Of a stretch of DNA of 64,000 bases, positions 52,775 through 63,327 are shown piece by piece. Made by a program: the position numbers and the translations under genes. Source of the DNA: Phymatolithon calcareum. Lineage: Eukaryota; Rhodophyta; Florideophyceae; Hapalidiales. The stretch covers positions 2,356,001 through 2,420,000 of the forward strand of contig OZ345370.1 of NCBI GenBank assembly GCA_977006965.1, given 5' to 3'. The notes below the pieces were generated by a model. That model made no database searches. It had not been told where the DNA came from and was given only the letters and a program-made list of their open reading frames with translations. The stretch's first letter is position 1. Each line of letters begins with the position of its first letter.

Positions 52775-53710
52775 CTATGGTGTGCAAAATTCAAACGAGA
52801 ATTCCACCAGACGCCGTCCAATTTTTGGCAACCTGCTATGCTTCCCATAAGGAAATGCAGGTTGCCAGAATTGAACTGCGTTTCGTTCGATCCGGCTGAT
52901 GGCACTGGGTAGCCCCGCTCCGAGAGCTTTGGTCGAAGCAATTAGAGGCTCTCGCAGCAGCTGAAAGGTCTCTACAAACAAACATTAGAGCTTTCCTTGC
53001 AATGACCACCATCACCACCAGAATTCCATCAGACGCCGCTCAATTCTTGGCGACCTGCTGTGCTTCCCGTAAGGAATGCGTTCCAGGTTGTTAGAATTGC
53101 TCCGCGTCTGGTTCGATTCGGCTGATGTTATGGTGCATTGAAAATGCATGTGACTGCATCTGCCATTATGAAGAACCGCTCCGAAAGCATTGATGGGACC
53201 CCATAGACAGGCTCTCACTCCAGCTGAGAGGTCTCTACAATCAAACAGTAGAGCTTTCCATGTAATGACAACCATCACTACCACAATTCCACCAGACGCC
53301 GCTCAACTCCATGTAACGTACTATGCTTCCCGTAAGGATAGCAGGTCGACAGAATTGAGCGGCGTCCGGTGGAATTCTCGTGGTGATGGTGTAGCGTGTC
53401 GGTGGGAGTCCATGGTGACTTTCTGCACCGCTCGCTTATCGAAAATGCATGTGATTGCTGCTGTCATTATGAAGAACCGCTCCGAAAGCATTGATGGGAC
53501 CCCATAGAGAGGCTCTCACTCATGCTGAGAGGTCTCTACAATCAAACAGCAGAGCTTTCCATGTAAAGACAACCATCACTACCACAATTCCACCAGACGC
53601 CGCTCAACTCTTGAATGACATGCATTGCTTTTCATAAGGAAAGCAGGTCAGCAGAATTGAGAGACGTCCGGTGGAATTCTCGTGGTGATGGTGTAGTGTG
53701 TCGGTGGGAG
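52775..53710. repeat. Array of four long-hairpin repeat units
   Basis: Four related units (about 52775-52915, 52985-53130, 53270-53400, 53570-53705), with linkers that also repeat (gaggtctctacaatcaaac at 53228 and 53530; gagctttcc; gaagaaccgctccgaaagcattgatggg at 53170 and 53471). In each unit a left arm (accatcactaccacaattc..., through gacgccgctcaa) is the near-complement of a right arm (...ttgagcggcgtccggtgg, through gtggtgatggt) about 60 bp further, giving arms of about 39 bp. Longest and cleanest are the last two units. Confidence 0.75.
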
Positions 53711-53865
53711 CCTATGGTGACTTCTGCACGGCTCTGAGACGTCGCTGTTCATTATATAAAGCCCCACAGCCGTTCCTACCGACGGCGGCACAGGCAGCGC
53801 GAGGGCCTGAATCATAGCGCGGAAGGCTTAGTGACGCGTCGCCCACGTGTCCCGTCTAGGCCGGG
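53693..53865 (+). repeat. Inverted repeat, left arm (partner split by the hAT element)
   Basis: Its reverse complement matches 55150-55241 continued at 57817-57860, i.e. the partner arm was split by the hAT insertion at 55242-57808. Shared words include cgggacacgtgggcgacgc, gccctcgcgctgcctg and gaaagtcaccat. The left arm adjoins the hairpin array. Confidence 0.7.
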
Positions 53866-55149
53866 AATCGGGTGCATATGTGGACACATACTGTATCACC
53901 AAAATCCGGACCATACTGCCAGCTCCGACATGGCGGAAACCATGCAAAAACCATTTCTCTTCTAAATGTGGTTCATGCTTGCAAGCGTATGAATTCGATG
54001 AGGAAAAATGAAGTTATAGTAAACGAACGAAAGCAAAGATGCTATGCTGCTCCACATTGCCAGAAAATGCAAGGAAATGAACATGGAAAGGACCTTCTCA
54101 TATTAGATCCTTAGAGAAAACCAGCAAAAGCCACCAGTGATCTATCTTCATCAGTCACTGCTATTGTTAGTTTTCGGAGCGCTGGATTCGTCTGCAAAAC
54201 ACGGCACTCGCCGTGAGTCTCGCCTTCGATCCCGGTATGACGGAATTCACTTTATGCCGCCCTCTCCGGAAGCTGCAATGTGTAGTTAATGCGAAGAGTG
54301 TCCACAAGCATGGGTTAGCTGGAGCAGCTGCAAGCATGATTTCAATGGAATCCTTGTGATCCTCCGGAAATGCTATTCGCGGTGCGGACTTTTGGTTTTG
54401 TGGGGGAATGTACCTTTATCGCGACTGGCCCTTATATTTGACTCAAACTCCTAACATGCAAAAAAGGAGAGCAGATTATTCCTTAGGAGAGCGCAAGTTT
54501 GTGATGTAACTGCTTTCACGGCCTGAATCTGGGCTGGCTCCCCAAAGCCGTTATTCGATTCACCAGCTCATACATACGGACCTAGAGCCTTTAACAGATT
54601 CCTTTTTAATATCCCGGCAATTCTTACGACGTTCGGTCAGGCTCCCTTGAGTTCTCTTACAGGCCAACCAAATAGAGATCTGGCGTTTGCATCTGATTCT
54701 TTAGTGTTCTGACGCGGATGTCAACGTCAAGGCCGTGCGATAGCCTATCGGAAAAAGTAAAGGGGCTCATCTGCGGGCGTCAGTGGGGTGCGCTGAGTTG
54801 AGTGCGGCTTGTTGAGCTTGTGTTTGATGTCGAACATCATGACATGGTCAGCACTTACGGATTCTTTATCTTCTTGAGGGTTCTTTGGAATGAAACGACA
54901 TGGTCACCAGGGAGTTTACGACCCTGCCGATCGAAGAATTGTAGATATTTATGGACCCTTCGTTACAAGCTGCCCTGCTTTACATTAATGATCTTACCAT
55001 AGCTTCACCCGTATCATACATGGTGGTCATTTTACCAAAAATTTTAATTCCCCGGAGATATGATAAACTTTTTCCCAAAACAATACGGTACTGTACAGAT
55101 GCTTGTGACTTCTGTCGACAGGTATGACAAGGATTCGCTTTCCGGAAGA
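53866..55149. other. Interior of the inverted-repeat pair; no gene recognised
   Basis: ORFs up to 80 codons without motifs. If the inverted-repeat arms are the ends of an element, this is its interior and is non-coding. Confidence 0.4.
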
Positions 55150-55241
55150 ACCGGGACACGTGGGCGACGCTTCGCTGACCCTTATCCGGTATGATTCGGG
55201 CCCTCGCGCTGCCTGCTGTATAAAGAACAGCCACTACTCGG

Positions 55242-57808
55242 CAGGCTTGGAACCAATTTAATTGCTGGAATTGCTGAAGGAAAGAGCAATCGTGCAATTC
55301 AACTGCTCGTTGCTTCTTCTTTTCAATTTAAACTGCAATTGGCAATTCCTACACCAATCGATACTGCAATTCCTACCCTTTACTGCAATTCGTTTACCAA
55401 TTAGCGAAACCTACAATAGTCGGCCAACGTGGGATCGCCTAGAACAAGAACAGTTTCTTGAGGCTTGCTTGTCTCGCGAACTGCAAGGGCAGCAAGTTTG
55501 CTATCTGTAGTCATATGTAATATTTTTAGTGTTTTCTGAGCTGCAAACAAAGAAACCAAAGGTCATATTTTCTCACGTCTATCAAATCAGATTTTGCATG
55601 TACTAGTTAAGAGCCTCTACAAGCTCTTCGTCTTCTTCAATACGATTTTCGACTGCGCTACTGTTTCGCATCCGCATAGCAGCCTTGACAGTCTGAACAT
55701 TCCAATAGTTTCGGTTAATATTCAAGAATACCAGCGCTTCGAACACGATAGGAGACATCAGCTTGCGGTTGTCCGGTAATATCTCCTTGCACAACGACCA
55801 CAGTCGCTCCACGGTAGCAACAGAGCCAAGAATAAACGACCAATCCATGTAGCTGTCGGCTCTGTGCTGTAGCTTGCGACGCTTCAACTTGATACTTTCC
55901 ATTATGCTCATCTCGGCTTCTTCGTTGTCTCTTTCAGTGGTATCGATCCCAGACGACTTGTCCGCGATGCGCAAGTGCTTGCATGCGTCCTTCTCCAGAT
56001 TAGACATATCACTTCCACGATTACGCTGGATCTTGATAACGCCACGTTCAAAGTGCGGATTTTTCACAATAGCTGAGTCGGACTTGATATAGTTCCCATC
56101 CAACATACAGTCGTAAAATGTCCGATGGTTATTAACCGCTTCTAACAGCACATCCAGAGCAACACGACAGTCTGACAGCGATATGTTGGCCTTCTGAAGC
56201 TCTAACGTGACCGCATTGATTTCTTTCAGCATCTTCTCATACCTCAGAGCCTTGTTACGGAGTGGAACGCTCTTATCGATCGTGATTGTAGCCCCTTCGC
56301 TCTCTGATGCTTGAATAAGGTCGTTCCGAAGGCGATTGAACCTGCGGAGCATGTGATACAATCCAGACCAACGAGTATCGTTAGGTAGCACAGGTGATAG
56401 AGATGATAAATTGCGAAGAATAGCTCGATTCTTAAGCTTCCCCTTGCAATCTCGCATTGTGTCGCCAACTTTGTCCAGAATTTCAGACAAAACAATGTCG
56501 TCTCGGCACATTTTTCGGGCTTCTAAATGCAGCTTGTGCGAATTACAGCCAACGTGGGGCACATTGAGCAACTCCGCAATTCGCTTGTTAGTCGAGCAGT
56601 TGTCTGCAATCTGGCAGACTGCCCAGTCTTCAATATTCACTCCAAAAATTTGGACTATTTCTTGTATGTGGTGAACGTGTACTTTTGCTGTAAATTCAGT
56701 AGTCTCTTCGTCTGTGTCTTCAGCATCAAGTTTTCCCATAGGGCTCACAGAGAGTAGTGGGCAGGTCACGATGCTTTCCGTTACCACACGTCCTTGTCTG
56801 ACGACATCAATTTCACGACAAAAAACGGCATAAATCCCGACATAATGCATAGCGTTTGACGACCATCCATCATGCATGATCGCTCCTTTAGTACTTTTCA
56901 TCTCGCTCTTGATCATTTGCTCAACAAGCTCAACCACTTTGAACATCGTCTCATTGAATGTCTTCCTCGAAAACACGACGTCGTGTTTGCAGAATGCGCG
57001 TGTCTCAGGATCTTCCACGCTCGATATGGGAACAGATTTGGTAACAATAAATCGCATGTAGTCATGCATTGCAATCTCGCGCTGAGTGGGAAGAGCCAGC
57101 AGGGATGCTCCAGTGCCGAATGATATACCATGCATGCGCTTATCAACGAGCGCAACTTGATAAATCTTGAGCAGCTCTTCTTCATTTCCGTTCACCAGGC
57201 ACGACTTAAGATGGTTGTAGGGGTTTGTGTAGCCCTTGTTGTGCTCAAAAACGAACTCCGGTTTTGTCTGGGAGGTGCATGTCTCTCCACCCGAGCACTG
57301 AAACACATGAAAAGTCACATTGGTTCGAACCCCGGATCCTCGACGAATATTGACATCGCGAAGTTCTTCGCGGAGTTTCTTCATGAGAAGTAGGACCACC
57401 TCTTTCTTCGACGGTTTGGGTGATGGAGGAGACATTGTGAATTTGGGCCTGGCGATATTAACTTAGCAGTCTCTTTGGCTTTTATAGGAGTACCATCGTA
57501 CTTCTATGCAGCACCCACGTTTATCTGATGCAATGTGCTAACATAGACGTATCGTTGAAAGTACAAAAGGGGTACGTATTCAAATGCATCGAATGCGTAA
57601 GAAAACGTAGCTTTTTTCTGATTCAGCATATAAATAGAGAAAAACGTAGCGCAATACGTATCGCAATTGAATCTTCGTGAGAAATACACATTGCAATTAG
57701 ATGCTCATCGTACCTCGCAAATTGCAATCACGAGTCTATTGTGCAATTAACTCGAATTGCAATTAATTGCAATTAATTGGAATTGCAATCAAATTGGTTC
57801 CAAGCCTG
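55242..57808 (-). mobile_element. Autonomous hAT DNA transposon, intact appearance
   Basis: 2567 bp. Terminal inverted repeats caggcttggaaccaattt (18 bp perfect, then one mismatch and attgc). Perfect 8-bp target duplication ctactcgg at 55234-55241 and 57809-57816. Both ends are rich in TTGCAATT-type subterminal motifs. The transposase ORF is uninterrupted. With all three features intact it may be, or recently was, mobile; the derivative at 39.2 kb shows that the family has moved. Confidence 0.95.
55603..57435 (-). CDS. hAT-family transposase
   Basis: 610 codons without interruption. An N-terminal BED-type zinc finger is suggested by C47, C53, H75 and C79. The catalytic residues fit the hAT scheme: D189 in MHDGWSS, D278 in QIADNCSTNKR, then the CNSHKLHL box (C297, H300) and the DTRWSG box (W356), and E543 in GSVATVERLWS inside the C-terminal hATC dimerisation region (residues about 529-579, ending LNINRNYWN). 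The enzyme cuts and reinserts the element, making 8-bp duplications. The initiator ATG at 57435 matches the start of the ORF kept in the deletion derivative. It has no introns. Confidence 0.93.
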   Translation of the reverse strand: MSPPSPKPSKKEVVLLLMKKLREELRDVNIRRGSGVRTNVTFHVFQCSGGETCTSQTKPEFVFEHNKGYTNPYNHLKSCLVNGNEEELLKIYQVALVDKRMHGISFGTGASLLALPTQREIAMHDYMRFIVTKSVPISSVEDPETRAFCKHDVVFSRKTFNETMFKVVELVEQMIKSEMKSTKGAIMHDGWSSNAMHYVGIYAVFCREIDVVRQGRVVTESIVTCPLLSVSPMGKLDAEDTDEETTEFTAKVHVHHIQEIVQIFGVNIEDWAVCQIADNCSTNKRIAELLNVPHVGCNSHKLHLEARKMCRDDIVLSEILDKVGDTMRDCKGKLKNRAILRNLSSLSPVLPNDTRWSGLYHMLRRFNRLRNDLIQASESEGATITIDKSVPLRNKALRYEKMLKEINAVTLELQKANISLSDCRVALDVLLEAVNNHRTFYDCMLDGNYIKSDSAIVKNPHFERGVIKIQRNRGSDMSNLEKDACKHLRIADKSSGIDTTERDNEEAEMSIMESIKLKRRKLQHRADSYMDWSFILGSVATVERLWSLCKEILPDNRKLMSPIVFEALVFLNINRNYWNVQTVKAAMRMRNSSAVENRIEEDEELVEALN

Positions 57809-58279
57809 CTACTCGGTGCAGTGCAGAAAGTCACCATGGGCTCCCGCCGACACAGTACACCAAAAATGTTCAAAACTTTCATCGACGTCACCGCCGGTGT
57901 CGTGGATGAAGGTCTTGCACATTTTCGACAGTTGTCTGTGGGATTGCACCGATGGGCCACGGGTGAGCCCTTTCACTCTCATATAGTCGTGGATTGCGAC
58001 AATCTTGAGCCATAATATGTCTCAAGCGTGTTGCAGTCAGGGATCGGAACAATGCCATTGCAAGCGATTGGAGAAAAAGATGCAATAGTCAATGCGGAGG
58101 GCGTCTCACACGGCGATGCAATGCGAATTGCAATACTGGTAGTCGTAGAAATCCTAATTGCAATGATCTCGGGCGATGAATATCGTTTAATGGTCATGTA
58201 AAGCACAACAACAGAAACAGCCACACATTCACGGCACTACAAAGCCCAACTACAAGAATCAAAGCACTCTCATTAGACA

Positions 58280-58760
58280 CTATACGACATTTCTACGTTA
58301 ATTTCATGGTCTCTCATCCGCGCTTTCGCATTTTCCGAACGATTCCCGGTGATAGCTTTGCATACAATCTCCGCGTCCCAAAAGCGCTTGTTAACTTTCA
58401 AGAATACTAGCGCTTCGAACAGTTGAGGAGTCATCCTCCGTCTGTTCTCGGTTAGAACGTATTTAGCAAGAGGCGCTCTAGCTCTGCAACCGAACCCATG
58501 ACAAAATCACAGTTGACATAGTCTTCCTCCCGTCCTCCCATTTTACGGCGCTTAGCAAGGCGCTGTACCATGGACGGGGTCTCCGTCGACATGTCTTCTT
58601 CCACACGAGTAAAAATTTCGTTAATCGACTTAGCTTTCAGAGTTGACACTGCGTCCCTTTCTTCTTCGGAAAGATCATTGGAGCGACCTCGTTGAATCTT
58701 CAACACGCCAGACTCGAACATCTGATAAGGGTTTTCCTTACATATGCTGTTATCACGTTC
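58280..58760 (-). pseudogene. Second, decayed hAT transposase fragment (C-terminus)
   Basis: The minus-strand ORF 58721-58452 (MFESGVLKIQRGR ... CDFVMGSVAELERLL) parallels the intact transposase (HFERGVIKIQRNR ... WSFILGSVATVERLW). In another frame down to about 58290 the hATC end continues (RMTPQLFEALVFLKVNKRFWDAE). One frameshift and loss of the N-terminal two thirds make it a relic of a related but distinct family. GCAATT-type words at 58050-58170 and 58930-59010 may mark its ends. Confidence 0.7.
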
Positions 58761-59649
58761 AGTCGACAGTGACGTTGTAAGGAAATAGCCAGCAGGGTAT
58801 AATCAATGAAAGTATGCCTTACATGTACTGTTGCCGGGATGTCGACGATTCGTAATCAGATGGCGCACGACTGGTACGTAGTTAGGGTACCTAAATTAGT
58901 GTAGCCACTTCAGCAATCGGTATTGAAATCACCAAAGATGGCGCAATGCAACTTGCAATGCTGCGGGATGACCCAATCTTCGATTTCTATTGAGGATTGC
59001 AATTCATTGAAATGTCAATCCATTTTAACCGACCCCTGGTTGCAGTCGATGACCATGTGAGAGGGAAAAGGCTATTGCATCGATGATATTACCATCGGCG
59101 CAGTATTCCGCCACTGAAAAATATTTCAGCAAAAATCGATTGCAAACGGGCGTAAGTATTTTTGTAGTACAGTATTGTGTTGTATTCTGCATTTCCCCAA
59201 GTGAGGTTCACAACGCTTGGAGTGGAGAAGCCAAACTCTCGAGCGCCTTCCCTGCGCCCTGGACGTCCCGCGCGGACGCATCCCCTCGCAGCAACCCAGG
59301 GGATTCTGTGCTACGTGTAAACGTGTGCATTACGGAGCACAACGATCTTAGATATGCAATGTGTAGAGAACAAAAGTCGTTATACAAGTGAAATCGGGTC
59401 GTCGTTCTGCAACACGCTGATTTGCAATGCCCAGGACATGCAAGACCCTTGGACATTGACGCCATCCGGGTAAGGCTTTCTCCAAGTACATGGTACCCAC
59501 CGAGATCTCGAAACTTCGATTGTGACGAATCTCCAAGATTTTGGCGAGAAAGATGCTACCATGGTGATGGGGAAAAGCGTTATGGATGCTGCCGGACAAT
59601 ACTGTCACAGGCGCTATGAACTCTCGCGTGGTTAAACGGAAAAGCCAAG

Positions 59650-60990
59650 TTCGATCCTGGCGTGAGACCTGCCCGGCAGCGGGCTGACAATGAATTCTGG
59701 CTCTACCGAGAGATACATTTCATCCACAGATTGAGAAACACCTCTCCGAGAAATAGGTTCTGCAGATTCCTGACTCCTATCTCTGCAAAGCACGGAGAAA
59801 TGGAAAGGAAATTAGCTGTAGAGGCTCTTCTTCTCGAGCAGGACGGAACACAGTCAGCTGACTTGGAAACATGGACCGACGGCAGCGTTGGAGATATACC
59901 CTCCGAATTCATTCGCGATCTTCATCACGGCGAACGAGTCGCAGTTAAATGGGATGAAAGCTGATACAATGCGACGCTGGAGATTTTCCGCGAGCTGCGC
60001 CATCAGCACAATGCAGCGGTGTCGAAATTTATGACCCGGCAAAGCTAACCGCCGGACATTTTTCTTTCATATGACGACGTTGACGAACATGCGTACGCCT
60101 CAAGCCCGACAGTTTCGAAGCAGCGTGCGGTTCTTTGCAATGAGGATAGAGATATTCTCCACATGTACAGGAACGTCCCGGACAATGTCGAAGGTGCCGT
60201 GGTTTTGCAACACTTTTCCAGATGCGCAGAAATGAACGGTGAAGGAACTGGCGCTAACCGCTGGAGCTGTTGACGCGAAGGTTTTCGCCGCAGTTCAGGC
60301 CTTCCGAGAAGAGCTGAAGTTCCCCTTTTGCACCTAGAAGCATGATAAGATGGTTCACCGAGAGCAGGAGCTGCATCAATGCTATTAACGGACAGCCGCG
60401 AAGGTATGGGGAAATAATACGGAAAATTTGGGCCTTATAGAGCAACAGATGTCCAAGGAGATTTCTTTGAAGGCATTTGGATTCCAAGTCACTGCGGAAT
60501 GCCAAGAAATGATGCTGTTGACGAATTGGTAAAAAGTGCTGTTTGCGAATCAAGCCTATTAGTTCCTTTGACACTCGAGGCAGCGAGATCAATCATTAGA
60601 CCGTCTTTACGAGTCGAACCTGTCGCGATTTCGACACTACCCCGAGAGCTACCCATATCGCACAGACGGGCAGAGGTGATCTTAGATCCACTGATTGGAG
60701 ACTGTACCCCCTTGGTGACCGTCTTTAGGCATGGATTCAACAGGGATACAATGTCGTACGACCCAATGTGCAAGGCCTGTAATTCTGGCTCCAAAGAAAA
60801 TGCCGAGCACCTGATTTTAAGGTGTGGTGAAATTTCCTTCTCCAGATGTATACTTATTGGTAGAGGGTGTAAAAACCGTACAGGAGCTGAGACCGTTAGC
60901 CATACTCAATTATCTGAACAATGAGAAACTGTTGCAGAACAGCTTTAGACGCTCACCTTCTGTGTGAGCGACCTTTCCGCAATAAAGAAA
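59650..60990 (+). pseudogene. LINE RNase H with Tudor-like insert, copy 2
   Basis: Corresponds to the copy at 40.3-42.6 kb. 59662-59964 reads ...FLTPISAKHGEMERK...DLETWTDGSVGDIP then HHGERVAVKWDES, a stop, and after it YNATL and FLSYDDVDEHAYASSP, i.e. the same Tudor-like insert behind TDGSV. The later RNase H part (WIPSHCGMPRNDAVDEL) and the CCHC end (CKAC ... HLILRC) are in 60499-60924. The 3' end cgcaataaagaaagaaag (about 60978) matches copy 1. Multiple stops and frameshifts. Confidence 0.72.
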
Positions 60991-61214
60991 GAAAGATTGT
61001 AGTAAAGCTGTCAACGCGTGCGCCTGGACTTATACTTTATCCTTTGGACAATTAGGAAACTATTCGCAATATTCTAATACCTCGTCCATTCAGACAAACC
61101 CGCACTGACTGGAGAAAGTCACTGACAAGACGTGCATGGCGTCCACAATTTGCGGCTTTCCTTCATTAATAATCATTGGTTAGTACCTGGTGACCTGCTA
61201 TACTGCTTCGCCAT

Positions 61215-61610
61215 TTACAGAGCTGGGAGTTTCGCAAACTTCATTCTTGACGGAGTAGTGTCCCCGAGTCTGCGATGCTTGTCTTCAAGATATGCTGAAA
61301 AGTTGCCTTCAAAGAAGGTGACTTGGCCAGGGACTTGATCTCCTTCAAAAGCGAGTATATGGGTCGCTACTCGATTGAGGAACGCGATGTCATGGGACAC
61401 AATAACAGCGCATCCAGCAAATGAGAGCAAGGCATCTTCCAGATTTCGAATGAGGTACGCGTCCGCATCATTTGTCAATTCATCTAAAGCCACGAATGAG
61501 GTGAGTCGGAGGAGATGCATGGGTTAGAGGATATCTAAATATATCGTAAGCAGAGTTGGTCAGTCGAGGTAACATACCTCCAAGTAGCAAGCTGCCTCCG
61601 GCTTTTGCGC
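61215..61610 (-). pseudogene. ABC-F ATPase (EttA-like) C-terminal fragment with an intron
   Basis: Minus strand. Exon 61483-61215 reads DELTNDADAYLIRNLEDALLSFAGCAVIVSHDIAFLN, ATHILAFEGD, FFEGNFSAYLEDKHRRLGD, SRMKF, matching the last ATPase region of EttA-type ABC-F proteins (Walker B, H-loop SHD, and the C-terminal RRLG...R-x-K-[YF] tail). A GT-AG intron (61577-61484; gtatgtt ... ctttag) separates it from a piece reading CAKAGGSLLLG, which completes the LLL-DE Walker B in frame. Changes in normally invariant positions (DEPTNDLD reads DELTNDAD) and the absence of the upstream domains suggest a pseudogene. ABC-F proteins act on translating ribosomes. Confidence 0.7.
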
Positions 61611-63213
61611 AACAACTAATGAGCACAATACTCCATAGGGAAATAAAAACAACTTTTGAATATAAATTTGTCGTAATTTGGTACACCCGAAAGACGTTCT
61701 CGTGTCCACAGTGTCCATGAATGCAGTACCAATAATAGGTGAAACTGCCCTTTTCCCAGAGCCTCGTCTTTTGCACTATCGTTTGCAATGGGCATCCGAG
61801 AGTGGACAATATTTTTCCACTGTTCCCTTCTCACATCATGTGATGATGAAGGTGATTCCGCAATCTAAAATACCGTTCTGTTCATCGCCAACAAAAGAAT
61901 GCTTTCTCATCAGAGACATCGACATCGAGCATATAATACTGCGAGATGCCCTTCAATCCTTCCATTTCTCGTATTCCCCAAAGTCATTTTAATTATCGTA
62001 TTTTTGTTTTGATGTTTGAAATATATGCACATAGATTCTGCAACCTTGTAGGACACAATCCACCAGTCATGTCATGTCAACCGCAACCGTCCCTTTCAAT
62101 TCGTCTTCATTCTTCCACCTCCTCACTCGGACCCGCCACCACCTGCGCCCTGCATTCCCCTTCCTGCCACACACCATTCCACTCTTCCAATGGCGACATG
62201 GATGTCTTTCTCGCTGCCATTTAACACGGCAATGCCGACGTTGACTGCAGAAGCTACATGAGTGCCTGGATATTTGGCACGCTTGCCGACCGCCACATTG
62301 GTCGTTATTGGTCGTCAAGAGTGACGGTTGCATACAGAGAATCTGGTTTGGACTGTACCTAAAACTCTGATACTTGTAATACTGGGCATACGATTGGCTA
62401 GATATGTCATCTATGACAAACTAACTCTAGCGCACACTTTTATTTTCGAAATTATTGCAACGAGGCTTCTTCTTCTTGTTCTTTAATGCAGGTTTCGGAG
62501 TTGTCCTAGAGCAACTCTACATCCTTACGGCTACAGTAGACTTTAACAGATACGAGTGGTATTTGATGTCCCAACAGCTCTAAGCCGCACAAAGTGCAGA
62601 GCTTCGGGGAGCGCAACGAGGCTTCGCTTGTCTATCAGTCAATCCTGTATGCCCAGTTTCTTCTATCAATCAAAATCATATCCTTTGCCCCATAAATCGA
62701 ACTTTCCCGTATCTCCCTGTAGTTCTAGACTCTTCCTGGGCCCTCCAGGGTTGGCTGAGCCTGAGAGCCAACTTGGCTCTCAAGACTAAAACTGTCCTCT
62801 GAAAGAGACAAATGAATGCGAGCCATCATCTGGAAACCTGTGAGGGTTCCAATGACACGTGCCCAGCGTTCCAACACCGTGCCATCGGTGCGTACCAGTC
62901 GGTACTAAATGTCGGCACGTGCCAATCAAGCACCAATTCGGAGCTGATCATACTAGGGGCATATTTGGCGCATTGTGAGTGGTCATTAGCATTGCCGTAG
63001 TTTTAGGCTTTCGTTTGAATAGCCCACAGAAAGAATAACGCTGTCACTGGAGGTCGCTGAGGACACTTGGCTCTTCCTGGTTGAATATGATAAAGAAGGG
63101 ACTTTCGATGTTTTAATATGGCATCGAAAGTCCCTTGCTATCACATGGTCTTCTTACCAACTCTGCCGCTGATCATCCCCCTCCCACCTTCCTCTAACGT
63201 GAAGCAAAGGTAA
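61611..63213. other. No gene recognised
   Basis: Short ORFs without motif. Contains the perfect hairpin at 63096-63136. The upstream exons of the ABC-F fragment, if present, were not found here. Confidence 0.4.
63096..63136. repeat. Perfect 15-bp inverted repeat (hairpin)
   Basis: aagggactttcgatg, 11-bp spacer, catcgaaagtccctt. Function unknown. Confidence 0.85.
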
Positions 63214-63327
63214 GAGCTTTGTTTTGCCTCCAAGCCCTTCACTTCGTGCCCCAACCATCACATTTCGACTGTACTTATCACGCCGCTGTTTTTCTTGGAA
63301 TCGATCTGCATTTTTCAGGACAAGACA

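Noticed and set aside
54800-55010. RT-like YINDLTIAS stretch near 54.98 kb
   Set aside because: Only a single short resemblance, no neighbouring RT motif in order.
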